25,467 nucleotides of DNA. It comes from CALKZN01 sp964633815. GTDB taxonomy: Bacteria > Pseudomonadota > Gammaproteobacteria > Arenicellales > Arenicellaceae. Of this stretch, positions 8,885-16,876 are shown piece after piece. Every line of letters starts with the position of its first letter. The first letter of the stretch is position 1. The notes below the pieces were generated by a model. The model was not told the DNA's origin, made no database searches, and saw only the letters and a program-made list of their open reading frames with translations. The stretch covers positions 1-25,467 of the forward strand of contig CAZWHW010000023.1 of NCBI GenBank assembly GCA_964633815.1, in the 5' to 3' direction. Made by a program: the position numbers and the translations under genes.

Positions 8885-9525
8885 AAGCCTTAATACAACA
8901 TACAGGTATTGCTGCGCCAATGGATCGCGCTAACGTTGATACAGATATGATTATTCCTAAGCAGTTTTTAAAGTCAATTAAACGCGTTGGTTTTGGTAAG
9001 AACCTGTTTGATGAATTACGCTATCTTGATGAAGGTCAGCCTGATCAATCATGTGAAGGGCGGCCTGTAAACTCTGAATTCCCATTAAATTTTGCTCGAT
9101 ATCAAGGGGCTTCGATTTTATTGACTCGTGAGAATTTTGGTTGTGGTTCTAGTCGCGAGCATGCGCCGTGGGCGCTAGAAGAATATGGTTTTAGGATTAT
9201 CATCGCATCCAGCTATGCTGATATCTTTTATAACAACTCGTTTAAAAATGGCTTGCTGCCAATTGTCCTAAGCGAGGAAATTGTCGATCAATTGTTTGTT
9301 GAAATGTATGCTGAAGAAGGTTATGAGTTGTCAGTTGATTTGAAGGAGAAACATATTACTACACCGACAGGTCAGACATTTGCTTTTGAAATTGATGATT
9401 TTAGGCGGCATTGTTTGTTGAACGGTTTGGATGATATCGAATTGACATTGCTAGAGCGGGAATCTATTGAGCAGTATGAGTCTGAACGGCGTCAATCTAT
9501 GCCATGGTTGTTTGATGCAATTTAA
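8881..9525 (+). CDS. leuD: 3-isopropylmalate dehydratase, small subunit
   Basis: LeuD is the swivel-domain subunit that completes the substrate site of isopropylmalate isomerase with LeuC. At 214 residues it is the usual proteobacterial length. Diagnostic sequence includes MDRANVDTDMIIPKQFLKSI near the N terminus and LLTRENFGCGSSREHAPWAL around residues 80-99, which lines the active site. SYADIFYNNSFKNGLLPIVL follows. The start codon overlaps the leuC stop by 4 bp. The leuB start lies 48 bp after the leuD stop, and that gap holds short competing inverted repeats. Confidence 0.98.
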   Translation: MKALIQHTGIAAPMDRANVDTDMIIPKQFLKSIKRVGFGKNLFDELRYLDEGQPDQSCEGRPVNSEFPLNFARYQGASILLTRENFGCGSSREHAPWALEEYGFRIIIASSYADIFYNNSFKNGLLPIVLSEEIVDQLFVEMYAEEGYELSVDLKEKHITTPTGQTFAFEIDDFRRHCLLNGLDDIELTLLERESIEQYESERRQSMPWLFDAI

Positions 9526-9538
9526 ATTGCTCTGCAAT
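9517..9538 (+). repeat. Overlapping alternative hairpins at the leuD/leuB junction
   Basis: A perfect 14-bp palindrome (GCAATTTAAATTGC, 9517-9530) spans the leuD stop codon. Its right arm also pairs with the next bases to give ATTGC-tct-GCAAT (9526-9538). The two structures are mutually exclusive. Arms are only 5-7 bp and no T-run follows, so this is not a convincing rho-independent terminator. A role in mRNA stability or translation is possible but unproven. Confidence 0.3.
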
Positions 9539-9573
9539 GTGAAATGTTGAAATAATTTTTAGAGAAATACAGA

Positions 9574-10650
9574 ATGACAAAACGAGTTTTATTATTGCCT
9601 GGTGATGGCATTGGTCCTGAAGTTGTCGCTGAAGCAATCAAAGTTTTAGAGCATTTGCGCGATCATCATGCGCTTGATATAGAGATGGAATTTGCCGATA
9701 TAGGTGGAATTGGTTATGAAAACCATGGAAAGCCTTATCCAGAAATAACGCATGAAAAAGCGCGCAATGCTGATGCGATTTTATTGGGAGCAGTAGGAGG
9801 TCCTCAATGGGAAGGTCTTGCATATGAGTTGCGTCCTGAAAGAGGTTTGTTGTCTATTCGAGCTGAGCTTGATTTGTATGCTAATTTGCGTCCAGCAGTG
9901 ACGTTTGCTGAGTTAGCAGGTGCATCAAGTTTGAAGCATGAATTGGTTGCAGGTTTGGATATTATGATTGTTCGCGAGTTAACCGGTGGTATCTATTTTG
10001 GCGAGCCTCGTGGCCATCAAGAGCTGCAAAATGGCGAACGTCAATCATATAATACTATGGTGTATTCTGAGTCTGAAATTGAACGAATTATGCATAATGC
10101 TTTTCAAATTGCGCAAAAGCGTAATAGTCGGGTTTGTTCGGTTGATAAAGCGAATGTATTACAGGTTTCCGAATTATGGCGTGAAGTAGCTATAAGAGTA
10201 TCAAATGAATATCCTGAGGTTGAGCTTAGTCATATGTATGTTGACAATGCGGTTATGCAACTCATTCGTGAGCCAAAACAATTTGATGTGATTGTAACGG
10301 GAAATTTATTTGGCGATATTTTATCTGATGCTGCTGCAATGTTAACGGGTTCAATAGGTATGTTGCCTTCAGCTTCATTAGATCAAAATGGTAAAGGAAT
10401 GTATGAACCTGTACATGGTTCGGCACCCGATATTGCAGGAAAAAATATAGCCAACCCGATAGCTACAATTTTATCTGCAGCTATGATGTTGCGTTATACT
10501 TTAGGTTTTGGTGAGCATGCCGATAATATAGAGGCGGCGGTAAAGCAAGTAATTTCAGCAGGTGTTGGTACAGTTGATTTGCAAGCGATAGCTACCAAAA
10601 AAGTAGGTACAAAAGAGATGGGAGATGAGATTGTGGCAGCAATTTCTTGA
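9574..10650 (+). CDS. leuB: 3-isopropylmalate dehydrogenase
   Basis: LeuB oxidises and decarboxylates 3-isopropylmalate with NAD+ to 2-oxoisocaproate, the third committed step of leucine synthesis. The 358-residue cytoplasmic enzyme begins with the family's nucleotide-end motif (LLLPGDGIGPEVVAEAIKVL). It carries the arginine-rich substrate loop (YELRPERGLLSIRAELDLYANLRP), the IVRELTGGIYFGEPRG segment and the catalytic/metal region (VDKANVLQVSELWRE, then NLFGDILSDAAAMLTGSIGM). The NAD-binding signature PVHGSAPDIAGKNIANPIA comes near the end. Length and motifs are complete. ATG at 9574 has AGAG about 10 bp upstream. Pseudomonads often have asd next. Here a 265-bp gap leads directly to fimV. Confidence 0.98.
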   Translation: MTKRVLLLPGDGIGPEVVAEAIKVLEHLRDHHALDIEMEFADIGGIGYENHGKPYPEITHEKARNADAILLGAVGGPQWEGLAYELRPERGLLSIRAELDLYANLRPAVTFAELAGASSLKHELVAGLDIMIVRELTGGIYFGEPRGHQELQNGERQSYNTMVYSESEIERIMHNAFQIAQKRNSRVCSVDKANVLQVSELWREVAIRVSNEYPEVELSHMYVDNAVMQLIREPKQFDVIVTGNLFGDILSDAAAMLTGSIGMLPSASLDQNGKGMYEPVHGSAPDIAGKNIANPIATILSAAMMLRYTLGFGEHADNIEAAVKQVISAGVGTVDLQAIATKKVGTKEMGDEIVAAIS

Positions 10651-10915
10651 TTTTATTTGCGTGAATTAATGTGAACGCTTAACGAGAATTAACAATTTGA
10701 AAGGTTAAATACATTGATTGTTATTTTACAAAGATATAGTAACTTGTTACTATAACTCCCTAACCTGTTATTAAGGCAGGAGAAAATATTTTCATTCTAG
10801 CTTGTGAAGTGTTTTTTTTTACATTGCTGGGTTGTAATTATTGCTTAAATTTGGATTTTAAATAAGAATAATACTACTCCAAACCTCATTGTTGGAGCGG
10901 TAGAGAGATGAAAGT
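10651..10915 (+). promoter_or_regulatory. leuB-fimV intergenic region with possible fimV promoters
   Basis: This 265-bp AT-rich gap contains no gene I can support. It likely separates the leu cluster from fimV. Candidate promoters on the plus strand are CATTGA (10712) with 17 bp to TATAGT (10735-10740), or TTGTTA (10744) with 16 bp to TGTTAT (10766-10771). Both overlap the inverted repeat listed separately. A GAGAG Shine-Dalgarno at 10903-10907 lies 8 bp before the fimV ATG. A 12-bp palindrome GAAAATATTTTC sits at 10782-10793. No clear terminator follows leuB. Confidence 0.35.
10735..10754. promoter_or_regulatory. 20-bp inverted repeat, operator-like, upstream of fimV
   Basis: TATAGTAAC and GTTACTATA form perfect 9-bp arms around a central TT. 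The repeat lies about 160 bp before the fimV start and overlaps candidate -10/-35 elements. Twofold symmetry of this size suits binding of a dimeric repressor or activator, but I do not recognise it as the site of a specific regulator. The short 2-nt centre argues against an RNA hairpin terminator. Confidence 0.4.
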
Positions 10916-13900
10916 ATGTTTGTGTCGCTATTGAAAGAATTAAGTTTAGTGAATCTTTCTAATAAGTTATTAAGAAAGATTTTATTTGTATTATTGTTAG
11001 CCACTTCTTCTGCTGCCCAAGCATTGACTATGGGAGATTTTGTAGTTAATTCTTTTCTTGATAAAGAGTTACAAGCATCAATCGAAGTTGATGGTGATAG
11101 TGGTGACAACCTAAATACTCTAGAAGTTTCTATTGCCAACGAGGCAGAATTTAACCAAGCCGGCATTTTAAGATCTCCTCTGCTAGACCAGTTTGAATTT
11201 GAACTAGTTAAACTATCTGACGATAAGTTTAAAATTCTTGTGACAACCGAAAACAAAGTAACTGAGCCTTATATTCATATGTTGCTCAAGATTCGTTGGA
11301 ATGGTGGGCAGCTACTAAGAGAGTTCACCGCATTAATTGATCCACCTTTATTTTCAAGCAAACCTGCTGAGCCAGTTGCTGCTGCAAAAACAACTGCTAC
11401 TAAAGAAGCTGAATTAAAAGANNNNNNNNNNNNNNNNNNNNNNNNNNNNNNNNNNNNNNNNNNNNNNNNNNNNNNNNNNNNNNNNNNNNNNNNNNNNNNN
11501 NNNNNNNNNNNNNNNNNNNNNTTAAAAGAGGTTGAAGCTTCAAAAGGGAATGCAACAGATGCACCTAGTGAGTCTGCTGTTGTACCTGAATCAACTGAAA
11601 CGGTTTCACAAAATAGTTACGGGCCTGTTGCTTCAGGAGAGACTTTGAGCGAAATTGCGAAGTCAATTCAAGCAAGAAATCCTGATTTGAGTATTTATCA
11701 AATCATGTTCGTGTTGTATCAAGATAATCAGTCTGCTTTTTTTGACAATAATATTAATAATCTCGTAAAAGGTGCTACTTTAGAAATTAGTGATTTAGAT
11801 AGAATTTCTAAGGTTGGTAAACAAGAGGGGGTTGACTTCTTTTTCAGTCAGTTAGCGCAATGGTCAGCTCAAAAAGAAACAAGTGTAGCTTCTGAGGAAG
11901 TTCTTGATGCGAGTGAGAGCTCAAATAGTGGTGATAATAGTTCAGTTTCTGAGTCTTCTGATGGTGCAACAGATGATGAACAAAACTTAAGTAATCAATT
12001 ACCAGAAGCTCCTGAAACTTCCATCGCTGATTCAGAAACATCTTCTTTGAATGGGGAGAATCCTGAATTCCAAGTGGCTGCAACTGATGTTCAGAGTAAT
12101 GCGCAGCAAACAGACGATGCGAATAATCAAGTTGCTTTTGATTTAAAGTCTAAAATTGCTGAGCTTGAAGCATCTGTTGAATCTACAAAGCTTGAAAATG
12201 AAGAATTGAAAGAAACAATTTCTTTGCTTGAAAGCCAGCTTGCTGATAGTGCTAAATTAATTGAATTAAATAATCAAGAGCTTGCTAGTCTTGTTGCAGA
12301 AAACGGAAGTGTTGAAGAAAATAACCCGTTGGTTGCAAGTACATCAACGGACGAAGAAACCGCTGGTGAGCAAGTAACTAATGATTCGACCCCGGCGCTA
12401 GAAGCTGAGCCAACAGAAACAGTTCAAGAACAAAATGTAGCCGAAGAAGCTGTTGTAGAGGTTAAGCCAGAACCAGAAGTTAAGCCAGAACCAGAAGTAG
12501 CTCCTGTAGCTCCGAAGCCTCTTATTGTGGATCAACCATCATTTTTTGAAACTATCATTGATACGATTAAGAGTTTATGGAAATTTTTAGCGATAGCTCT
12601 TGTTGGTTTATTAGCTATTGTGTTCTGGAAAGTTCGCTCTAATGCTAGAAAAGAAGACACGATTGATGCATTTGAGTCGACTTTTACGGTTTATCCGGAA
12701 AATACAGATGAGATTCCGGTTGACGATGATGCTAGTGATGCAAAAGCTGAAGAGCTAATTAATGCAATCAAAGCTGAGAGCGCTAAAAAAGATGACGTAG
12801 CGACTTCTAATCTTGTAGCAGAAGAAGTTTCTAGTGAAACAAGTATGGTTTCTAGTATTGATATGAATGCATTGCGTGAAGCGACGCAATCTGTGAATGA
12901 TTTTGATGCTGATTCGAATGAAACTGAAGTAACTCAGGAAAGTTCTTTCTTGACTGTTTATAACGATGGTGACGTTGTAGTTAATGCTGATGAAATTGAC
13001 CCAATTGCTGAGGCAGACGTATATATCGCTTATGGACGAGAGGATCAAGGTGAAGAAGTGTTGCTAGATGGTGTTAAAAATTTTCCGGATAGAAATGACA
13101 TCAAAATTGCCTTGTTAGGCTTGTATTCTAAGTCAGGTAAACGCGCTAAGTTTGATGAAATGTATGCATCACTAAATATGGATGATTTGAAAAACAATCC
13201 TGAAGAAATGGAAGCAGTTGAAAATCTTAAAAATACAATTTACAGTGGTGTTGGAGAAAGTAATGTTGATGCCGCTAGCACTGAAAATCTAGCCTTTGGA
13301 GAAGAGGTTTCAAACACCGATTTTATTGTTAATACGGAAGTTAATGATTTAACTGAAATTGATATTAAAAGTGAGAATTTTGAAATATCAGAAATTGATT
13401 TTAATTCAGACACACAAGATGTTCCTGTACTTTTAAAACCAGAAAATAAACCGGAAATCGAAAGTGAAGATATAGTTGATATCGAAGTTAGTGAGGATGT
13501 TGCTGAGATTGCTAGTGAAGAAAACCTTGCTACTGATGAAGACGTAGTGGCATTAGATGAAGACATAGTGGAATTGAATGAAGAGATTACAATTGATTTT
13601 GAAGATGAAAGTGAGTTAATTGATGACAATACTATTGAAGTTGAAAGTATTACAATTGAAGTTGAATCGGAAGAAGATTTTTCTTCAGTAGCAGATTCTG
13701 AATTAAAGATAATTGACCATGATGTAAATGAAATTGATTTATCTTCAGACTCAGTTGAATTAAGCGAAGACATTTCTTCAATAGAAGAAATATCTCAAAT
13801 TGATTTCGAAACAGAATTAGTTAATGATGGAAGAACGCTTAATATTGATATATCAGAGAGTCCAATTTCAACAACTGATGCGATTGATTTAACGGCAGAG

Positions 13901-14353
13901 ATATCTGAAGTTAGTCATGATGAAGAAGTTTCTCTTACGGATGTTATGGAGTTAAATGCTAACGATGTTGATTTAGCATCTATACCTGATGATCAAGATT
14001 TATCTTCAGCTAAAGATATTTCAGCCAATTCGATTTCAGAATTGATAAATGATGTCGACTTTGTTGATGATGATGATTCAATATTAAATGAAGTGACTAT
14101 AGAATTGACCGAAGCTTACCCGATAGATGAATCCGAGGCTTTTGGTGAGATTGATTTAGGGCTTGGTGATGAAGATCTAAACGCTGAAAATGCTTTGCCT
14201 GACGGTGATAGCGATCCTGAAACTCAATTAGATTTAGCAAAAGTTTTCTTGGAACTAGATGATGTTCCTGGAGCGGTTAAAATATTAAAAGAATTAACTG
14301 GAAATCCGTTAGTGGGTGATGAAGCTAAAGAGTTATTAGCTAATAACTCATAG
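10916..14353 (+). CDS. fimV: FimV-family polar hub protein (LysM, single-span, acidic tail), interrupted by an assembly gap
   Basis: FimV proteins are inner-membrane, peptidoglycan-binding hubs at the cell pole; in Pseudomonas they are needed for type IV pilus function and twitching. The frame starts at 10916 with a hydrophobic signal-like segment (KILFVLLLATSSAAQA), then the conserved N-terminal FimV region (LTMGDFVVNSFLDKELQASIEV). A 100-N gap (11422-11521) follows. A LysM-like module (YGPVASGETLSEIAKSIQAR, about 11618-11805) comes next, then Glu/Ser-rich linkers with a coiled coil (12140-12300) and a transmembrane helix (about 12573-12632, FLAIALVGLLAIVFW). The cytoplasmic part has a TPR-like unit (DPIAEADVYIAYGREDQGEE, about 12995-13190), then a very acidic stretch. 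The end is the canonical FimV C-terminal motif (DPETQLDLAKVFLELDDVPG...). Frame is the same on both sides of the gap. As written it is 1145 codons including gap, and true length is unknown. The position before truA is the standard one. Confidence 0.93.
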   Translation: MFVSLLKELSLVNLSNKLLRKILFVLLLATSSAAQALTMGDFVVNSFLDKELQASIEVDGDSGDNLNTLEVSIANEAEFNQAGILRSPLLDQFEFELVKLSDDKFKILVTTENKVTEPYIHMLLKIRWNGGQLLREFTALIDPPLFSSKPAEPVAAAKTTATKEAELKXXXXXXXXXXXXXXXXXXXXXXXXXXXXXXXXXXLKEVEASKGNATDAPSESAVVPESTETVSQNSYGPVASGETLSEIAKSIQARNPDLSIYQIMFVLYQDNQSAFFDNNINNLVKGATLEISDLDRISKVGKQEGVDFFFSQLAQWSAQKETSVASEEVLDASESSNSGDNSSVSESSDGATDDEQNLSNQLPEAPETSIADSETSSLNGENPEFQVAATDVQSNAQQTDDANNQVAFDLKSKIAELEASVESTKLENEELKETISLLESQLADSAKLIELNNQELASLVAENGSVEENNPLVASTSTDEETAGEQVTNDSTPALEAEPTETVQEQNVAEEAVVEVKPEPEVKPEPEVAPVAPKPLIVDQPSFFETIIDTIKSLWKFLAIALVGLLAIVFWKVRSNARKEDTIDAFESTFTVYPENTDEIPVDDDASDAKAEELINAIKAESAKKDDVATSNLVAEEVSSETSMVSSIDMNALREATQSVNDFDADSNETEVTQESSFLTVYNDGDVVVNADEIDPIAEADVYIAYGREDQGEEVLLDGVKNFPDRNDIKIALLGLYSKSGKRAKFDEMYASLNMDDLKNNPEEMEAVENLKNTIYSGVGESNVDAASTENLAFGEEVSNTDFIVNTEVNDLTEIDIKSENFEISEIDFNSDTQDVPVLLKPENKPEIESEDIVDIEVSEDVAEIASEENLATDEDVVALDEDIVELNEEITIDFEDESELIDDNTIEVESITIEVESEEDFSSVADSELKIIDHDVNEIDLSSDSVELSEDISSIEEISQIDFETELVNDGRTLNIDISESPISTTDAIDLTAEISEVSHDEEVSLTDVMELNANDVDLASIPDDQDLSSAKDISANSISELINDVDFVDDDDSILNEVTIELTEAYPIDESEAFGEIDLGLGDEDLNAENALPDGDSDPETQLDLAKVFLELDDVPGAVKILKELTGNPLVGDEAKELLANNS
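11422..11521. other. Assembly gap of 100 N inside fimV
   Basis: There are exactly 100 N, the usual placeholder for a gap of unknown size. The left flank ends and the right flank begins with the same 8 bases (TTAAAAGA, 11414-11421 and 11522-11529). Deleting one copy plus the N run removes 108 bp (36 codons) and keeps the frame. The gap may therefore hide little or no sequence, but an 8-bp match alone is weak evidence. The Lys/Glu/Ala-rich context suggests repetitive sequence broke the assembly. Confidence 0.9.
12461..12496 (+). repeat. Two perfect tandem copies of an 18-bp unit in fimV
   Basis: The unit GTTAAGCCAGAACCAGAA occurs twice head to tail (12461-12478 and 12479-12496), coding VKPEPE twice, followed by a degenerate VAPVAPKP. 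It lies in the periplasmic Pro/Glu linker just before the transmembrane helix. In-frame 18-bp units can expand or contract without breaking the protein. Confidence 0.9.
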
Positions 14354-14382
14354 TTTTTCTTACATTTATATGGAATGAATTT

Positions 14383-15180
14383 ATGTCTGAAAGTGCATTA
14401 AGATATGCGCTTTGTGTTGAGTATGATGGTTTTGCTTTTAGTGGTTGGCAGACACAAGATGGGCAACGAACAGTTCAATATGAATTAGAAAAAGCATTAA
14501 GTAAAGTCGCCAATCATTCCATTTCTGTAATAACCGCTGGAAGAACTGATACTAGAGTTCATGCAACGGGACAAGTCGTTCATTTCAATTCAATTGCAAA
14601 CAGGGAATTGATTGCGTGGCATTTTGGTGTGAATCGGTTTTTACCTGCAGATATTAGAGTGCATTGGGTGAATTTAGTTGATATGGATTTTCATGCTAGG
14701 TTTTCTGCTATAAAACGTTCCTATCGTTATGTTATTTATAATCATAATGTGAAGCCTTGTCTTTTAAGACGTCAGGTAAGTTATCAATATCGACCTTTAG
14801 ATGTTGATTTAATGAATCAAGCTGCTAAAGCATTTATTGGTGAACGAGATTTTACTTCAGTACGTGCGGCTGGTTGCCAAGCAAAAACTGCAAATCGAAA
14901 TTTGATGGCATTAAATGTTCATCGTGTTGGTCATTGGGTCTGGTTTGACGTCACTGCTAATGCGTTTTTACAACATATGGTTCGTAATATCGCAGGAATG
15001 TTGATGGCTGTCGGCTATAAAGAAAACCCTGTTGAATGGGTTGAAGAAGTATTATCAGCGAAAGATAGAACATTGGCAGGAATTACTGCGTTACCAAATG
15101 GTTTGTATCTTACTTCTGTTGAATATCCCAAAAAATATAGTTTGGAAAAATTTCCCCCAGTGCCTGTTTTTTGGCATTAG
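14383..15180 (+). CDS. truA: tRNA pseudouridine(38-40) synthase
   Basis: TruA converts uridines 38-40 in the anticodon stem-loop of many tRNAs to pseudouridine. The 265-residue protein begins with the family's RYALCVEYDGFAFSGWQTQ. It has the catalytic motif ITAGRTDTRVHATGQVVHF, with the nucleophilic aspartate at D56. Further conserved segments are FHARFSAIKRSYRYVIYN, FTSVRAAGCQAKTANRNL and the C-terminal NAFLQHMVRNIAGML. Length fits the family. The ATG at 14383 has GGA about 10 bp upstream. It follows fimV by 29 bp and precedes trpF by 19 bp, the conserved fimV-truA-trpF order. Confidence 0.97.
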   Translation: MSESALRYALCVEYDGFAFSGWQTQDGQRTVQYELEKALSKVANHSISVITAGRTDTRVHATGQVVHFNSIANRELIAWHFGVNRFLPADIRVHWVNLVDMDFHARFSAIKRSYRYVIYNHNVKPCLLRRQVSYQYRPLDVDLMNQAAKAFIGERDFTSVRAAGCQAKTANRNLMALNVHRVGHWVWFDVTANAFLQHMVRNIAGMLMAVGYKENPVEWVEEVLSAKDRTLAGITALPNGLYLTSVEYPKKYSLEKFPPVPVFWH

Positions 15181-15199
15181 CTTCTGGCAAAGTCTATTT

Positions 15200-15832
15200 A
15201 TGCAAAGAACAAGAGTAAAAGTTTGTGGCATGCGTGACCCATTGCAAGTTAAGCAACTGGTAGATTTGGGTGTGGATGCAATAGGAATGATTTTTTTTCA
15301 AGATAGTTCCCGCAATGTATCAATTGAACAGGCACAGCGAATTCGCGAAGTTGTTCCTGCCTTTGTGAGTTTGGTTGGTGTTTTTGTGGATTTTTCGGTT
15401 GAGCAAATCAATGCCATTGCTGAACAAGTGCAGTTGGATATTGTTCAGTTGCATGGCGATCAGGATGTTGATTTTGCTAAAAAAATACAACGGCCTTATA
15501 TCAAGGTTGTTAGGGTTTTAGATAAAGAGTCTGTAGCAGTTGCACTGACAGAACATCAAGAAGCTGTTGCAATATTACTTGATACATTTTCAAAGCTTGA
15601 GTTTGGTGGAACAGGGCATCGTATTCCCAAAGAGTTTTTATCAAACCCTTTGCCAGAAAATATAATTTTAGCTGGTGGGATAAGCCTTGAAAATATTAAT
15701 GAAGTGCTTGAATTTCGTCCTTATGCGCTAGATATTAATAGTGGAGTAGAGTATTCGCCTGCGAATAAGAATATTTCTAAACTTATAAAGATCATGAAAA
15801 AAATTCATAAATTTGATCAGGAATGTCGATAA
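15200..15832 (+). CDS. trpF: Phosphoribosylanthranilate isomerase
   Basis: TrpF catalyses the Amadori rearrangement of phosphoribosylanthranilate in tryptophan synthesis. The 210-residue protein is a single TIM barrel. The N terminus RVKVCGMRDP carries the general-base cysteine C9. LLDTFSK carries the acidic aspartate D128. Phosphate-binding segments ILAGGISLENINEVL and LDINSGVEYSPANKN complete the active site, along with IVQLHGDQD. The same frame is open upstream to 15032 inside truA, but that part does not resemble TrpF. ATG at 15200, 19 bp after the truA stop, gives the family's normal start, although its ribosome binding site is poor, so coupling to truA is possible. trpB and trpA, which follow trpF in many gammaproteobacteria, are not here. 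accD follows directly as in pseudomonads. Confidence 0.96.
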   Translation: MQRTRVKVCGMRDPLQVKQLVDLGVDAIGMIFFQDSSRNVSIEQAQRIREVVPAFVSLVGVFVDFSVEQINAIAEQVQLDIVQLHGDQDVDFAKKIQRPYIKVVRVLDKESVAVALTEHQEAVAILLDTFSKLEFGGTGHRIPKEFLSNPLPENIILAGGISLENINEVLEFRPYALDINSGVEYSPANKNISKLIKIMKKIHKFDQECR

Positions 15833-15914
15833 TCAGAGTGTTAACTCAAGCGTTTGTCGATTACAATAACTCAGTTTTCTCAGTAAGTGTATTATTAATA
15901 TATTATAAGAGTAT

Positions 15915-16850
15915 ATGAGTTGGTTCGATAAAATTTTACCTCCGAAGGTTCAGGGTTCAAAAACTGGTCAAAGTCGAGGTGTGCCCGAAGGTGTGTGGAA
16001 GAAATGTGCGGCTTGTGATTCAGTAATTTATGGGACTGATTTGTTTATTAATCAATATGTCTGCCCGAAATGCGGTAATCATATGTATATATCAGCGCCA
16101 GAAAGAATCAGTGCGTTATTAGATAGTGATGCGCCGCAGGAAGAGATTGCTCCTTATCTACGCTCGGTCGATATGTTGAAGTTTAAGGATACAAAAAAGT
16201 ATAAGGATCGATTATCTACCGCTCAGAAAAAAACCGATATGAATGATGCTTTATATATCAAGCAGGGTGAATTGAAAGGTATGCCACTAGTGGCTGGCTC
16301 TTTTGATTTTTCCTTTATGGGTGGGTCTATGGGCTCGGTAGTTGGTGAAAAATTTGTTCGTGGTGTTGATGCCGCAATTGAATCAAATGCACCATTTGTT
16401 TGTTTTGCCGCTAGTGGTGGTGCTCGCATGCAAGAATCATTATTTTCTCTTTTCCAAATGGCTAAAACTAGTGCTGCTTTGACGCGTTTAGAAGCTAAAA
16501 AGTTGCCTTTTATTTCTGTTTTGACTAATCCAACGATGGGTGGTGTTTCGGCAAGCTTTGCTATGTTAGGTGATGTCATTATTTCTGAACCTAAGGCAAA
16601 TATTGGTTTTGCGGGCAAACGTGTGATTGAACAAACTGTGCGAGAAAAGCTTCCTGAAGGCTTTCAAACAGCTGAATTTTTATTGGAGCATGGGGCAATT
16701 GATATGATTGTCGATCGCCGCGAAATGCGTGACGAATTATATAATTTGTTATCTAAATTTCTTGAAAAAGGTGTAACTGAACAGCAAGTGCAATCTGAAA
16801 TTTCAGGGTTGGCTGAAAGTACAGCTAATGAAGCTTCAGCTGATGCATGA
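15915..16850 (+). CDS. accD: Acetyl-CoA carboxylase carboxyltransferase subunit beta
   Basis: AccD with AccA transfers the carboxyl group from biotin carboxyl carrier protein to acetyl-CoA, giving malonyl-CoA for fatty-acid synthesis. The 311-residue protein starts MSWFDKILPPK. It has the N-terminal four-cysteine zinc ribbon (C31, C34, C50, C53) and the crotonase-like carboxyltransferase core, including VAGSFDFSFMGGSMGSVVGE, FAASGGARMQES and LTNPTMGGVSASFAMLGDV. The oxyanion-hole glycines fall in the latter segments. The C terminus is slightly extended by an Ala/Ser/Glu tail. AAGAG lies 2-6 bp before the ATG. It is separated from trpF by 82 bp of AT-rich sequence with no clear promoter, and folC follows after 26 bp. 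Confidence 0.97.
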   Translation: MSWFDKILPPKVQGSKTGQSRGVPEGVWKKCAACDSVIYGTDLFINQYVCPKCGNHMYISAPERISALLDSDAPQEEIAPYLRSVDMLKFKDTKKYKDRLSTAQKKTDMNDALYIKQGELKGMPLVAGSFDFSFMGGSMGSVVGEKFVRGVDAAIESNAPFVCFAASGGARMQESLFSLFQMAKTSAALTRLEAKKLPFISVLTNPTMGGVSASFAMLGDVIISEPKANIGFAGKRVIEQTVREKLPEGFQTAEFLLEHGAIDMIVDRREMRDELYNLLSKFLEKGVTEQQVQSEISGLAESTANEASADA

Positions 16851-16876
16851 ATGCTGAAAAATAAAATTTGTGCTTA

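Noticed and set aside
13240..13773. 177-codon minus-strand frame, Ser/Ile-rich, opposite fimV
   Set aside because: It is the complement of the acidic, low-complexity GAA/GAT-rich coding stretch of fimV. It lacks domain features and a ribosome binding site.
15032..15199. N-terminal extension of trpF into truA
   Set aside because: The added 56 residues overlap truA and do not resemble TrpF, while ATG at 15200 gives the standard N terminus RVKVCGMRDP.
16868..16876. TTG start for folC three codons upstream
   Set aside because: ATG at 16877 is in frame, is a stronger start codon and gives a normal FolC N terminus. Neither has a strong ribosome binding site.
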